A stretch of DNA of 64,000 nucleotides from Roseibium aggregatum IAM 12614. Lineage in GTDB: Bacteria > Pseudomonadota > Alphaproteobacteria > Rhizobiales > Stappiaceae. Position 1 is the first letter of the stretch; each line of letters starts with the position of its first letter. The stretch is taken from NCBI RefSeq assembly GCF_000168975.1, contig NZ_AAUW01000019.1, positions 1 to 64,000 of the forward strand, written 5' to 3'. Under the pieces are notes generated by a model, which was not told where the DNA came from, did not search any database, and saw nothing but the letters and a program-made list of their open reading frames with translations. Positions 7,948 to 17,259 of this stretch are shown here, piece by piece. The translations under genes were made by a program, and so were the position numbers.

Positions 7948-8564
7948 CGTCCCACGATACCGGTGCCGGACAAGCCGAACCGCGAACCGCAAAACGCGGG
8001 TTCCCGGTTCTGGTGCTGCTGCCGCTGGTGGTGTTCGCCGGCCTTGCCGCCCTGTTCCTGTTTAAGCTGACCCTTGGCGGCGACCCGCAGAAAATTCCCT
8101 CCGCGCTGATCAACAAACCGGCGCCGGAATTCGACCTGCCGCCGGTCGAAGGCCTGACCGAGGGCCACACTGCTGTTCCCGGATTTTCCCGCCAGGATCT
8201 CAGCGGCAAGATTTCGGTCGTCAACGTGTTTGCCTCCTGGTGCGTGCCCTGCCGCCAGGAACACCCGCTTCTGGAAGACCTGGCCAAGGTCGAGGGCATT
8301 CAGCTTCTCGGCATCAACTACAAGGACAAGCCGGAAAACGCGCGCCGGTTTCTGGGCAGCCTCGGCAATCCCTATCAGCGCGTCGGCGCCGATACCGCCG
8401 GCCGCACGGCCATCGAATGGGGGGTCTACGGTGTGCCGGAAACCTTCGTCATCGATGGGGACGGCATGATCCGGTACAAGTTCATCGGCCCGCTGAGCAG
8501 TGAAACCTACCAGAACGTCTTCCTGCCCGAACTGAAGAAGATCATGGCCAGCGACAAATCCTGA
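7944..8564 (+). CDS. ccmG: Thiol:disulfide interchange protein CcmG/DsbE
   Basis: A membrane-anchored periplasmic thioredoxin that reduces apocytochrome c. It has one N-terminal anchor (about 20-43) and a thioredoxin fold with the active site WCVPC (C100, C103) and the cis-proline region GVPETFVID. Length is 206 residues. The start overlaps ccmD. It is the last gene of the ccmCDG unit; about 190 bases without a gene follow before the epimerase. Confidence 0.93.
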   Translation: MTSHDTGAGQAEPRTAKRGFPVLVLLPLVVFAGLAALFLFKLTLGGDPQKIPSALINKPAPEFDLPPVEGLTEGHTAVPGFSRQDLSGKISVVNVFASWCVPCRQEHPLLEDLAKVEGIQLLGINYKDKPENARRFLGSLGNPYQRVGADTAGRTAIEWGVYGVPETFVIDGDGMIRYKFIGPLSSETYQNVFLPELKKIMASDKS

Positions 8565-8755
8565 CCCTGCGCATTTCGGGAACACCGGCTGCGTGGTCTT
8601 GAGACCAGCTGCCCTGGTGAAAACGGCCGGTTTCTTTAGCCCACCACTTTCCGGCTGGTGCCGCCGCCCTAAAGGCAGCACACCATTTACAAATTGCCCC
8701 ACGCCCGCTCTAAAGTCCGGATCACTTTTAAAAGCCGATTTCGAAGAGGTCTGAC

Positions 8756-9676
8756 TTGAAAGTTCTTGTGATCGGCGGCTGCGGGTTCATCGGCTCTCAC
8801 GTGGTGGACAAGTGCCTGCAGGAAGGCCTGTCGGTGCGGGTCATGGACACACGGCCGGAACTCTACCGGCCACCGCTTCCCGGCGTCGACTACGTGTTTC
8901 AGGATCTGTCCGATCATCACCGGCTTGCCGGTGCTCTGGCCGGTGTGGACGCCGTGGTGCATCTGGCCAGCACGACCGTTCCCTCGACATCGAACCTCGA
9001 TCCGGCGGCGGATATCGCCGGCAACCTCATTCCAACGGTGCGTCTTCTGGAGGCCATGCGGGCCAGCGGTACGCGAAAACTGGTCTTCTTCTCCTCCGGC
9101 GGCACGGTTTACGGTATTCCGGCGAAGGACCCGGTGCCGGAGGACCACCCGCTGAACCCGATCTCCTCCTACGGCATCGTCAAGGCAGCGATCGAACAGT
9201 ACCTGCGCATGGAACAACAGCTCCACGGGCTGGAGTTCGCCGCGCTGAGGCCGGCGAACATCTATGGACCGCGCCAGGCGCAGGTCGGTCTGCTTGGCGT
9301 GATCGGAACCTACCTGCGGAAGGTGTCGGATGATGAACCCATCGAAATCTGGGGCGACGGCAGCATCGTGCGCGACTTCGTTCACGTCGAGGATGTTGCC
9401 GACCTTTGTCACCGCGCTCTGGTCTCGAACGCTTCCGGCAGCTTCAATGCCGGAAGTGGCGTAGGCACGTCCATTTCACAAATCGTCGAGATCATCAGCC
9501 AGACCACGGGCCACCCCGTGCAACCGGTCTACAAGCCGGGCCGGAACTTCGACGTGCCACGAGTGGTTCTGGACATCGCCAAGGCACAGGCGACATTCGA
9601 CTGGCTGCCCACCGTACCGCTTCACCGCGGCATCCGGGAAACCTGGGACTGGGTGAGGAGTCAGAGTGCCTCTTGA
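8756..9676 (+). CDS. NAD-dependent sugar-nucleotide epimerase/dehydratase (extended SDR)
   Basis: A 306-residue extended short-chain dehydrogenase, like UDP-glucose 4-epimerases. The NAD-binding GGCGFIG is at 7-13, the FSSGGTVYG segment carries the catalytic Ser, and YGIVK (Y139, K143) is the active pair. RPANIYGPRQ and GDGSIVRDFVHVEDVA are family signatures. The start is a TTG with AGAGG upstream; the protein begins MKVLVIGG. It is the first gene of a same-strand run leading to lipid glycosyltransferases, so it could supply UDP-galactose or a related sugar. The exact substrate is not proven. Confidence 0.85.
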   Translation: MKVLVIGGCGFIGSHVVDKCLQEGLSVRVMDTRPELYRPPLPGVDYVFQDLSDHHRLAGALAGVDAVVHLASTTVPSTSNLDPAADIAGNLIPTVRLLEAMRASGTRKLVFFSSGGTVYGIPAKDPVPEDHPLNPISSYGIVKAAIEQYLRMEQQLHGLEFAALRPANIYGPRQAQVGLLGVIGTYLRKVSDDEPIEIWGDGSIVRDFVHVEDVADLCHRALVSNASGSFNAGSGVGTSISQIVEIISQTTGHPVQPVYKPGRNFDVPRVVLDIAKAQATFDWLPTVPLHRGIRETWDWVRSQSAS

Positions 9677-9804
9677 AGGTCCAACGGCACACGATCCCGC
9701 CGGACCAGCCATTTCAGAAGATTTACCCATAATAAATCAGCGCCAGCATAGATAAGCCGGGCTCCAGGGTCTTTATTGACCATGAGTAAAGGGGGAATGT
9801 GCGC

Positions 9805-10923
9805 ATGAATGTAACCGGCGGCGGGGCAAAAGTCCGACTGGAACAATTGACCGGACTGCGCTTTTTCGCAGCCTTGCTGGTCTTCGGAGTGCATTTCCGC
9901 TGGGATACGAGCGGCGATTTCGTCAAGACCATCGCCGAGCAGGGCTACGTCGGCGTCTCGTTCTTCTTCATCCTGTCCGGCTTCGTGCTGACGCAGTCCT
10001 ACAAGACGAGGATCCTTGCCGGCACGATTTCCTTCCGCAAATACTTCCTGCTCCGGATTGCCCGCCTGACGCCCCTGCATTTCCTCACGGGCCTGCCGTT
10101 TCTCTACTTCTCGATCATGCAGGTCGAGGCGATCTACTCCGAGGAATTCAGCGTCATCAAGACGGTCCTGAACCTGACCTATCTGCAGAGCTGGGTTCCC
10201 GTCTCGTCGATCTATTTTTCTCTGAACGCGCCCTCCTGGTCTCTGTCGGACGAGATGTTCTTCTATCTGTGCTTCTTCGCCCTGGTCACCTTTTCACCGC
10301 GCAAGCTTCTTGCTTTGACGCTGGGGCTCGGCCTTGTGGTGTTTATTTCCGCTGTTCTCGTTCAGCTTTTCCTGGGCGAGGTGATCTTCTTCGGCAAATA
10401 CCCGTTCTCCCATTGGCTGTTCTATGTCTTTCCGGGCTTCCGCATCCTGGAGTTTCTGGTCGGCATGCTGCTGCACGAGGTCTGGCGCCGCGGTGTCCGG
10501 CTGCCCGGCATGGTGCAGCCACTCAGCTATCTTCTGCTGTTCCTGACCATGTGGCTGGCCCCGGACGTGCCGGACCCGTTCCGCTACTCCCTGTTCTTTC
10601 TTCCGGTGATCACCCTGTTCTTCTTTGCACACCTGACGGAAGGCGCGGCACTTACCCGGGTGTTTGCAACCCGCCCGCTCGTGCTGCTCGGCAACGCTTC
10701 TTTCGCCTTCTACCTGGTCCACCAGCCGTCGCTCCATCTGATGAACATCTTCCTGCGGCCGGCCATCCCGGCGGATGTCGTTTTCTTTCCGGTTTCGCTG
10801 TGCATCACCGCCGCGTTTTCGGTCTTCCTCTACAAGGTTTACGAAATGCCGGCGGAACGTGCCTTGAAATCCTGGGTCAACGGCAAAAGACCGGTGCCAG
10901 CACCGAACAAGGCGCTGCCGTGA
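9805..10923 (+). CDS. Acyltransferase 3 family membrane protein
   Basis: A 372-residue protein with about ten membrane spans. The start LRFFAALLVFGVHF and YVGVSFFFILSGFVL, and the downstream LRIARLTPLHFL, are the conserved opening of the acyltransferase 3 (OafA/NolL-like) family; the family's usual His is H in GVHF. These enzymes O-acylate sugars of polysaccharides, LPS or glycolipids. The ATG at 9805 has GGGGG 9 bases upstream and is preferred over the GTG at 9799. The acceptor is unknown; the neighbourhood suggests a glycolipid or surface sugar. Confidence 0.88.
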   Translation: MNVTGGGAKVRLEQLTGLRFFAALLVFGVHFRWDTSGDFVKTIAEQGYVGVSFFFILSGFVLTQSYKTRILAGTISFRKYFLLRIARLTPLHFLTGLPFLYFSIMQVEAIYSEEFSVIKTVLNLTYLQSWVPVSSIYFSLNAPSWSLSDEMFFYLCFFALVTFSPRKLLALTLGLGLVVFISAVLVQLFLGEVIFFGKYPFSHWLFYVFPGFRILEFLVGMLLHEVWRRGVRLPGMVQPLSYLLLFLTMWLAPDVPDPFRYSLFFLPVITLFFFAHLTEGAALTRVFATRPLVLLGNASFAFYLVHQPSLHLMNIFLRPAIPADVVFFPVSLCITAAFSVFLYKVYEMPAERALKSWVNGKRPVPAPNKALP

Positions 10924-11067
10924 ACCGCAAGACTCTGCATCCCGGAGCGGCAGGCCGCTTAACATAATCTCAATGCTGACGGCCGATCATTGCGGCCAAC
11001 CGGCGCCATCAGACCACAGACCGCCAGCCGCCTCCCGGCCAGATTGGCACCAACCACGAGTATTCCG

Positions 11068-11694
11068 TTGCTTTCCGAACTAGCCTTTTCCGCCCTGACA
11101 GACGTGATCCTGGCGTGCGAGCTGTTTTTCCTCGCCGGCCTCAGCTTTCGCCCTGGCCTTCAGCCGTTCTCTCCTGCCTGGATCTGGGCGCTGACACTGG
11201 CCCTGATCGGGCTGGCCTCGATGCTGGGCGCGATTGATCACGGCTTCTTTGAAGCCATCGGCCACGAAGGGCACCGCCCGTTCGTGATCGTCACCCGGAT
11301 CGTCATTGTCCTGGGCAGTCTCAGCATGATCGTCGCGGCCAGCTTTCAGTATTTGTCCCCACCTCTGCGTCAGGGGTTTGTGGCTGCCGGTGCCCTGGGC
11401 GCGCTCTGGCCGGTCTTCATGATCCTGACCTCCGACGATTTTCTGTCGGTCATCCTCTATTACTCCGTCGGTCTTGTTTTCCTGCTTGTGCTCAGCATCT
11501 TCCGGTTCCGCCAGAACAGGGGCACGCTGGTGATGATCGCCGGCATTCTGCTGACACTGGGCGTCTCCGCGATGATCCTGATGCAAAGCCCGGGCTTCTG
11601 GGGCCTCGGCCTTTATGGCAGCTACCATGTTCTGCTGATGCCGATCGTCGTGCTTTTGTATTTCGGCGGCCGCTGGTTCAGGACCACGAGGTAG
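11068..11694 (+). CDS. Unrecognised multi-span membrane protein
   Basis: About 208 residues, with some seven hydrophobic helices spaced evenly from ELAFSALTDVILACELFFLAG to the C-terminal HVLLMPIVVLLYF, and very short loops. An acidic-aromatic loop AIDHGFFEAIGHEG follows the second span. I do not recognise the family with certainty (possibly DUF6962-like). I chose the TTG at 11068, where hydrophobic sequence begins; an in-frame TTG at 10990 would add a low-complexity Arg/Pro-rich tail. It sits directly before the cNMP/CPBP fusion gene, in line with the lipid genes. Confidence 0.65.
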   Translation: MLSELAFSALTDVILACELFFLAGLSFRPGLQPFSPAWIWALTLALIGLASMLGAIDHGFFEAIGHEGHRPFVIVTRIVIVLGSLSMIVAASFQYLSPPLRQGFVAAGALGALWPVFMILTSDDFLSVILYYSVGLVFLLVLSIFRFRQNRGTLVMIAGILLTLGVSAMILMQSPGFWGLGLYGSYHVLLMPIVVLLYFGGRWFRTTR

Positions 11695-11703
11695 GGTAAC
11701 CGC

Positions 11704-12843
11704 ATGCACAGCGCTTCCATTCCGGTTGAAGAAAAAACCCGCGAAACGGACGATCTTCAGGCGATCTTCCGGAAGATGACGGAGTTCATGCCGCAGCGGG
11801 TTGCCGACGCGGTACAGGCAGCCTCACGCAAGGTTCCTGTCGCAGCGCATGAGGATGTCATCGTCGAGGGAGAGTGCAACGACGCACTCTACATCGTGCT
11901 GGAAGGCACATTCGGCATCTACCGCAAGGGGGGAGAGACGGCCGCAGACCACCGTGTTGCGGAAATCGGTCCCGGGCAGCCCTTCGGCGAAATGGCTCTT
12001 CTGGACGGCGAACCACGTTCGGCGACGGTGCGCGCGGAAACAGACGGCATCGTGCTTGAAATCGAGCCGAATCGGATTCTTGAGCTTGCCGACGGGCAAG
12101 CCAGTCTAGCCGAGTTCAAGGGAGCGCTCGCCTCCTTCGTCACCCGGCGCATGCGCGCCTCCACGCAGGAGCACGTGGCGGCCCTGCAGCGCGAACTGGA
12201 CCTCAGGAACGAACAGCAACAGTTCGGCAAGTTCTTCGTCTACTCGCTGATCATGATGTCCATCGGCACGCTGGTGAACAACGTGCTGGCCCGCACCATC
12301 GTCCATGTGGATGTCTACACCGAGGTCTTCGCCTGGCAGTATCTCGCCATCCTGCTGGTTCCCAGCCTGTTCGTCATCCGCCACATGGGCATTTCGGTCG
12401 CGTCGCTCGGGATAACCACTGTCGGTCTGAAGAAATCCCTGATCGAAGGCGCGGTCATTTCAGTCGGGCTCTGCATCTTTGCATGGGGTCTGGCGGCGGT
12501 GCTCAAATCCTTCGACGCGCTACCTGGCAAACCATTGCCGTTCAATCTGCTGGGGACCCTGAGCTATTTTCTTCACAGCGCCCTGCAGGAAATCATCGCC
12601 AGAGGCTTTCTGCAGTCTTCCTTCCAGCGGTTTCTGGGCGACAAGGGCAAATGGCGCTCGGTTCTGCTGGCCTCGGTGTTGTTCGGAATGTTTCACCTGC
12701 ATTTCGGCATTCCTGCCGTGCTGATGACCATTGGCACCGGATTTATTTTCGGCTGGATCTACATCAGACACCAGAACATCGCCGGCGTGATACTCATTCA
12801 TTACATGATGGGTGTCGCAGCGTTCAATACAGGCTTGATCTGA
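11704..12843 (+). CDS. Cyclic-nucleotide-binding domain fused to a CPBP (CAAX protease-like) membrane domain
   Basis: A 379-residue two-domain protein. Residues about 20-150 form a CRP-type cNMP-binding domain with the phosphate-binding cassette FGEMALL...PRSATV (E96, R105 kept), so ligand binding is plausible. Residues about 175-379 are hydrophobic and resemble the CPBP/Abi family. The first motif EExxxR reads QEIIAR (Q295), the FxxxH motif is kept (F327, H331), and the third HxxxN/D reads HYMMG (H366, G370). With the first Glu and last Asn/Asp lost, it may be a non-catalytic relative. AGGGT precedes the ATG. It heads the desaturase/CFA/glycosyltransferase run. Confidence 0.82.
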   Translation: MHSASIPVEEKTRETDDLQAIFRKMTEFMPQRVADAVQAASRKVPVAAHEDVIVEGECNDALYIVLEGTFGIYRKGGETAADHRVAEIGPGQPFGEMALLDGEPRSATVRAETDGIVLEIEPNRILELADGQASLAEFKGALASFVTRRMRASTQEHVAALQRELDLRNEQQQFGKFFVYSLIMMSIGTLVNNVLARTIVHVDVYTEVFAWQYLAILLVPSLFVIRHMGISVASLGITTVGLKKSLIEGAVISVGLCIFAWGLAAVLKSFDALPGKPLPFNLLGTLSYFLHSALQEIIARGFLQSSFQRFLGDKGKWRSVLLASVLFGMFHLHFGIPAVLMTIGTGFIFGWIYIRHQNIAGVILIHYMMGVAAFNTGLI

Positions 12844-12900
12844 GACGCCAGCGTAAGCTAGTGCTGCTGCCTCGACCCTATCGCACCAGGTTGGAACGAC

Positions 12901-13836
12901 ATGATTGCGCGTGACTATTTCATACCTCGACCAGCCATCTATTTTCGCGATTTCGGTATTTACCTGGCGCTCTTTGTTGTCGGCTTCGTTTGGGGTGTGA
13001 ACGCTTCCTGGCCGATGGTAATCCTGCCCTGGCTGCTGGCGACCTTCGGCCTGCACCGCGCGGGCCTTTTCTGTCACGAGATCGTTCATATCAAGGACGA
13101 GAAGCTGCGCGGCTTCCGGGCATTCTACACCTGGACGGTGGCGCTCGTTGTCATGGTGCCGCCGTTGCGGTTCCAGTTGCCGCATCTGGCCCATCACCGG
13201 CTCGGCATCTTCGGAACGCCTGAAGATCCGCAATACCCGCTCGTGCGCGGCAATCCGTTTGCCATGGCCATGGTTCTGCTGGTCATCCCCTTCGTGGTGC
13301 CTTTCACCAATCTTCTGATGACGATAACCGCCGCGTTCGGCGCCTTCCGTCTGGAAGCCGCGCTCGACCGCTGGGCGACAGAGAAACTCGGCTTTTCGCT
13401 GAGCTCGTCGTTGACGCCCGAACAGCAGGTGGAAGTCAGCCGGCACGCCCGGGTTACGCTGGTGCTCTTTCTGGCCGCAATCGTCTTCTTCCCCGGCGCT
13501 CTGCCTTTCTATTATGCGGTGCTGGTTCTGGGATGGACGCTTCTGACCGCGCGCATTCCGCTGGAACATGAACTGGAACGCCTGGCCGAAACCTCCGGCC
13601 GGGAAGACCAGATGATCGACAGTTTCACGATAGAGTCGCCCCTGGCTCTGATCGTGCAGCCCGTGGGCTTTCGCTATCACACAGCACATCACATGTACCC
13701 CGGTGTTCCCTATCACAATCTGCCCGCGCTCCATGACGAGCTGAAGCGGACCATGCCGGAGTACAGGGACAGCATCATTTCGATTTGGACTGCGATCAGC
13801 GGGCCCAAACGCCGTCCTGCCAATTCTCTTCGTTGA
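12901..13836 (+). CDS. Membrane fatty-acid desaturase-like di-iron enzyme
   Basis: A 311-residue membrane protein with the three histidine boxes of desaturases/hydroxylases: HEIVH (59-63), HLAHH (95-99) and HTAHH (260-264), separated by hydrophobic spans. Members insert a double bond or hydroxyl into acyl chains or related lipids using O2 and electrons from ferredoxin or cytochrome. The next gene is a cyclopropane-synthase-like methyltransferase, whose known relatives act on double bonds, so the two could work in sequence. The chain position and substrate are unknown. The ATG has GGA about 6 bases upstream. Confidence 0.85.
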   Translation: MIARDYFIPRPAIYFRDFGIYLALFVVGFVWGVNASWPMVILPWLLATFGLHRAGLFCHEIVHIKDEKLRGFRAFYTWTVALVVMVPPLRFQLPHLAHHRLGIFGTPEDPQYPLVRGNPFAMAMVLLVIPFVVPFTNLLMTITAAFGAFRLEAALDRWATEKLGFSLSSSLTPEQQVEVSRHARVTLVLFLAAIVFFPGALPFYYAVLVLGWTLLTARIPLEHELERLAETSGREDQMIDSFTIESPLALIVQPVGFRYHTAHHMYPGVPYHNLPALHDELKRTMPEYRDSIISIWTAISGPKRRPANSLR

Positions 13837-13852
13837 TTCAGAAAGCCCACCG

Positions 13853-15085
13853 ATGAAAGACGTTATCCGCCAGCTCGCAGAAGCCATGTCTGCGGCTTCT
13901 CCTGACGCACAGTTCGAGGTTCGCTATTGGGACGGAACCGGCTTCTCCATCGGGACCGAGCCGGAGTTCATCCTGCATTTCAAGAACGAACGGGCACTTT
14001 CCAGGGTGCTGTCGGATGCCTTCATGGGCTTTGGCGAGAGCTACATGCTGGGTGATATCGAGGTGGAAGGCGACATCAAGAAGCTCTTCTACCTGGGCTT
14101 TGCCATCGATTTCGCGGAACGGCCCATGTCGTTGATGCTGCGGCTCAAGCTGGCGTTTCATTTTCTGCGCGCACGCAACACCATTGCCCGCTCGCGCGAG
14201 AACATTTCCTTCAGCTACGACATCGGCAACGATTTTTACGAGATCCTGCTCGGGAAGGGCATGATCTACACCTGTGCCTATTTCACCTCGCCCGACAACA
14301 CGCTGGATGAAGCGCAGAACAACAAGCTGGAGCTGGTCTGCCGCAAGCTGTGCCTGAAGCCGGGCGAACATATTGCCGATCTCGGCTGCGGCTGGGGCGG
14401 CTTTCTGATGTATGCCGCAGAAAACTACGGCATCACGGGTGTCGGCTTCACCATTTCGGCGGAACAGCGCGACTATGCGGTCCGGAAGATTGCCGAGCGG
14501 GGCCTCTCCGACAAGATCGAGATCCGCCTGAAGGACGCCCGCGAAGCGGACGGCCTTTACGACAAGGTTGCCTCGATCGGCATGGTCGAGCACATGGGCA
14601 ATGCCCAGATCGCACCGGTGTTCGAGCGGATCGCCCATATCCTCAAGCCGCAGGGTCTTGCCTTCGTCCACACGATCGGCAACGAGATCCCCCGGCCGAT
14701 CGACCCCTGGATCGACAAATACATCTTCCCTGGTACGCAGGCATCGCCGCTGACGACAATGGTCGAGGCCGCCGGCAAGAATGATCTCTACATGATCGAC
14801 CTTGAGAATATCCGGCTGCATTATCCGCCGACGGTCAAATACTGGCTCGCGAATTTCGACGCCAACATCGACCGTATCCGCGAGATGTATGACGACACCT
14901 TCGTCAGAAGCTTCCGGCTTTATCTGGAAGTGGCAAGTTCCTCCTTCAGTTGGGGCGACAACCGGCTGTACCATCTGCTGATGACCAAGGGGCTGAACAA
15001 CGACGTGCCGATGACCCGGGAGCATCTGGTTCTGCCAAAATCCGGCACGTCCACGGCCGGTGCGGCCCCGGAAGGTGGTGCATGA
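13853..15085 (+). CDS. Cyclopropane-fatty-acyl-phospholipid synthase family methyltransferase
   Basis: A 410-residue SAM-dependent enzyme of the Cfa family. Family blocks in order: ISFSYDIGNDFYEILLGKGM and YTCAYF (active-site Cys), the SAM-binding DLGCGWGGF, GFTISAEQ, then GMVEHMG (Glu) and FVHTIGN (His), and the C-terminal W/Y-rich block KYWLANFDANIDR. These match the residues known to bind bicarbonate and SAM in E. coli Cfa. It adds a methylene group across cis double bonds of membrane lipids, which fits the desaturase just upstream. It overlaps the next gene by ATGA. Confidence 0.9.
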   Translation: MKDVIRQLAEAMSAASPDAQFEVRYWDGTGFSIGTEPEFILHFKNERALSRVLSDAFMGFGESYMLGDIEVEGDIKKLFYLGFAIDFAERPMSLMLRLKLAFHFLRARNTIARSRENISFSYDIGNDFYEILLGKGMIYTCAYFTSPDNTLDEAQNNKLELVCRKLCLKPGEHIADLGCGWGGFLMYAAENYGITGVGFTISAEQRDYAVRKIAERGLSDKIEIRLKDAREADGLYDKVASIGMVEHMGNAQIAPVFERIAHILKPQGLAFVHTIGNEIPRPIDPWIDKYIFPGTQASPLTTMVEAAGKNDLYMIDLENIRLHYPPTVKYWLANFDANIDRIREMYDDTFVRSFRLYLEVASSSFSWGDNRLYHLLMTKGLNNDVPMTREHLVLPKSGTSTAGAAPEGGA

Positions 15086-16299
15086 CGGATCCCGTCCATG
15101 TGGCAGTGATCTATACGGACGCAGGCGGTGGCCACAGGGCCAGCGCCTTCGCCCTCAAAGCATGTCTCGAAGGGTCCGGCAGATACAGGGTCAGCCTGAT
15201 AAACCCCTATACCACGTTGATCCCTCATCTCGACCTGTTCAGCCGCTTCGGCTCGCGTACAGGCGAGAACATCTACAACGAGGTCATCTTGCGGCAGGGG
15301 CGCACGGGTCTCACCTGCTGGCTCTTTTATGCTGCCCTCCGCCTGAACTACGTGTTCTGCGAAAGGCCGGCCATCAGCATCCTTGCCCGGCATTTCGAAG
15401 ACATCCGCCCGGACGTTGTGCTTTCGGTGATGCCGCTGGGAAACCGGGTGATGCTGGAGGCGCTGAAACGCTACCGCGCCACCATAACCGACGGTCTGCT
15501 GCCCGAAGGCGCGGTGATGATCACCGACTGGGCGGAACTGGCAAGGGGCGTCTGGTTTCCCAACCGGGCTGACTATCACGCGATTTGCGGCACGCAGGAC
15601 GCCTTGCGCAATGCTGAAAAACTGCCGAAGCTTGCCGGCAAGGTCCATGCGATGGGCGGCCTGCTGATCCGGCCGGAGTTCACCAACCCGGCGGAGCGTG
15701 CCAGCAAGCAGGCGCTGAACCTTGATCCTGCCAGGCCGGTCGTGACCGTGCTATACGGCGCCCAGGGCAGCATGCGCATGCTCGAACTGGCCAAGGCAAT
15801 GCGAGACGTTCCGCACACTGCCCAGGTGGTGTTTCTTTGTGGCCGGAACGAAGCGCTTGCAGGCGAACTGCGCACCATGGACCTGCCGTATCCGGTCCAG
15901 GTGCTCGGATTTACCGACAAGGTTGCGCAGTATCTTTCCGCCAGTGATCTTTTTATCGGCAAACCCGGGCCGGGCAGCACCAGCGAAGCCATGGCGCTCG
16001 GCCTGTCCATGCTGCTCGACACGAGCCTGGCGCTGCCGCAGGAAGCCGCTGTCCTGCGCCATGTTGTAAAGACGGGCGCCGGACAGGCCTTTTCGACATC
16101 GGCCGATTTTTCACAGCACTTCAAGGCAGCCATAACCGCCATCGAGAGCGGCCAGGCACGGCAGCCGCTTGCCGCCAACACCTCGCCAGCCGACATCCTT
16201 GAGATCATGGACCGCATCGGCGCTTCCCGCGTTCCGGCTGCGGGCTCTTTGCAGCCGACCGGTGAATTGCCGCGCACCCGGCATGTTTCCAGAGCCTGA
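15082..16299 (+). CDS. MGDG-synthase/MurG-like (GT28) lipid glycosyltransferase
   Basis: A 405-residue protein. The N-terminus VAVIYTDAGGGHRASAFAL is the glycine-rich acceptor loop of plant MGDG synthase and bacterial processive diacylglycerol glycosyltransferases. The C-terminal nucleotide-sugar half shows VLYGAQGS, VVFLCGRNEALAG, QVLGFTDKV and FIGKPGPGSTSEAMALG, the GT28 donor site. It probably moves a hexose from a UDP-sugar to diacylglycerol on the cytoplasmic face. The ATG overlaps the Cfa-like stop (ATGA) and a diacylglycerol-kinase-like gene follows 3 bases later, so all three are tightly co-translated. The sugar cannot be read from sequence. Confidence 0.85.
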   Translation: MTDPVHVAVIYTDAGGGHRASAFALKACLEGSGRYRVSLINPYTTLIPHLDLFSRFGSRTGENIYNEVILRQGRTGLTCWLFYAALRLNYVFCERPAISILARHFEDIRPDVVLSVMPLGNRVMLEALKRYRATITDGLLPEGAVMITDWAELARGVWFPNRADYHAICGTQDALRNAEKLPKLAGKVHAMGGLLIRPEFTNPAERASKQALNLDPARPVVTVLYGAQGSMRMLELAKAMRDVPHTAQVVFLCGRNEALAGELRTMDLPYPVQVLGFTDKVAQYLSASDLFIGKPGPGSTSEAMALGLSMLLDTSLALPQEAAVLRHVVKTGAGQAFSTSADFSQHFKAAITAIESGQARQPLAANTSPADILEIMDRIGASRVPAAGSLQPTGELPRTRHVSRA

Positions 16300-16302
16300 C
16301 CG

Positions 16303-17235
16303 ATGCCTGAGGATGACCAGGGCTCCGCGACGGGAGGCAGCCGCCCACCAGAACACAATCTGAAGATCAGGGTTGTCTACAACCCCCGCACAGGCCACAA
16401 GCGCGAGAACCGCTTCCGCACCGTCCTGGCCCTGCTTGAGGCAGGCGGACATACTTGCGAAATCCTGACCACGACGAAGGCAGGCGATGCTGCCGCTTTC
16501 GTTCGGGAAACGACATCAGGCGACGCCGATATCCTGGCAATTGCAGGGGGCGACGGCACGATCAATGACGCGGTCCAGGGCGCCGGACCGCAAACACCTC
16601 CGCTCGGTCTCATTCCCCTTGGAACGGCGAATGTGCTGGCCCATGAACTGGGCATCGGTACGGATCCGCACAAGATTGCAAGCTGCCTCCTGGAAGCGCA
16701 CGTCCTCAAGGTCCAGCCCGGTCAGGTCAACGGTCATCGCTTCATGATGATGACCGGCATCGGTCTCGACGCCCAGGTGGTGTCGGGCCTCAGCCGCGCA
16801 ACCAAGACCCGCTTCGGCAAGATGGCCTATCTCTTGGAGGTCTTCCGCACCCTGCAGCGCTGGTCCTGCCCGCCGCTGGATATCCAGATGGACGGCAAGG
16901 CCGTTCAGGCGGCCACACTCATTGTCAGCCGTGGAAAGCGCTATGGCGGGACCTTCGTGCTCGCACCACGCTGCGACCTCGCCGACGCGGGGCTGCACGT
17001 TACGGTGTTCCCCCCCGGCGGCTCCCTGTCGGTCTTTGGGCGCTTTTTGCTGATACCAACTGGTCTTCTGCTACGGCTTGGCCTTGCCGTTCAGCACCCT
17101 GTGCGGACGGTCGAAATTCTTGGCCCCGCAGGCGACCCGATACAGGCCGACGGCGACATTGTTGCCCATGTTCCGGCGCAGATTTCGGTATGCGACGAGA
17201 CGATACGCCTTTGCGTTCCAAAGCCGCTGCGCTGA
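16303..17235 (+). CDS. Diacylglycerol/lipid kinase family protein (DAGK catalytic domain)
   Basis: A 310-residue protein with the DAGK/sphingosine-kinase fold: VVYNP near the start, the nucleotide-binding GGDGTIND at 82-89, the IPLGTANVLAHEL segment (about 104-116) and a C-terminal beta-rich lipid-binding domain. It should phosphorylate diacylglycerol or a similar lipid alcohol, returning to phospholipid synthesis the diacylglycerol that the adjacent glycosyltransferase would otherwise use. It starts 3 bases after that gene. A convergent glycosyltransferase gene ends 25 bases downstream. Confidence 0.88.
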   Translation: MPEDDQGSATGGSRPPEHNLKIRVVYNPRTGHKRENRFRTVLALLEAGGHTCEILTTTKAGDAAAFVRETTSGDADILAIAGGDGTINDAVQGAGPQTPPLGLIPLGTANVLAHELGIGTDPHKIASCLLEAHVLKVQPGQVNGHRFMMMTGIGLDAQVVSGLSRATKTRFGKMAYLLEVFRTLQRWSCPPLDIQMDGKAVQAATLIVSRGKRYGGTFVLAPRCDLADAGLHVTVFPPGGSLSVFGRFLLIPTGLLLRLGLAVQHPVRTVEILGPAGDPIQADGDIVAHVPAQISVCDETIRLCVPKPLR

Positions 17236-17259
17236 GTTCAGCAGCGAGCGACCTCAGTC

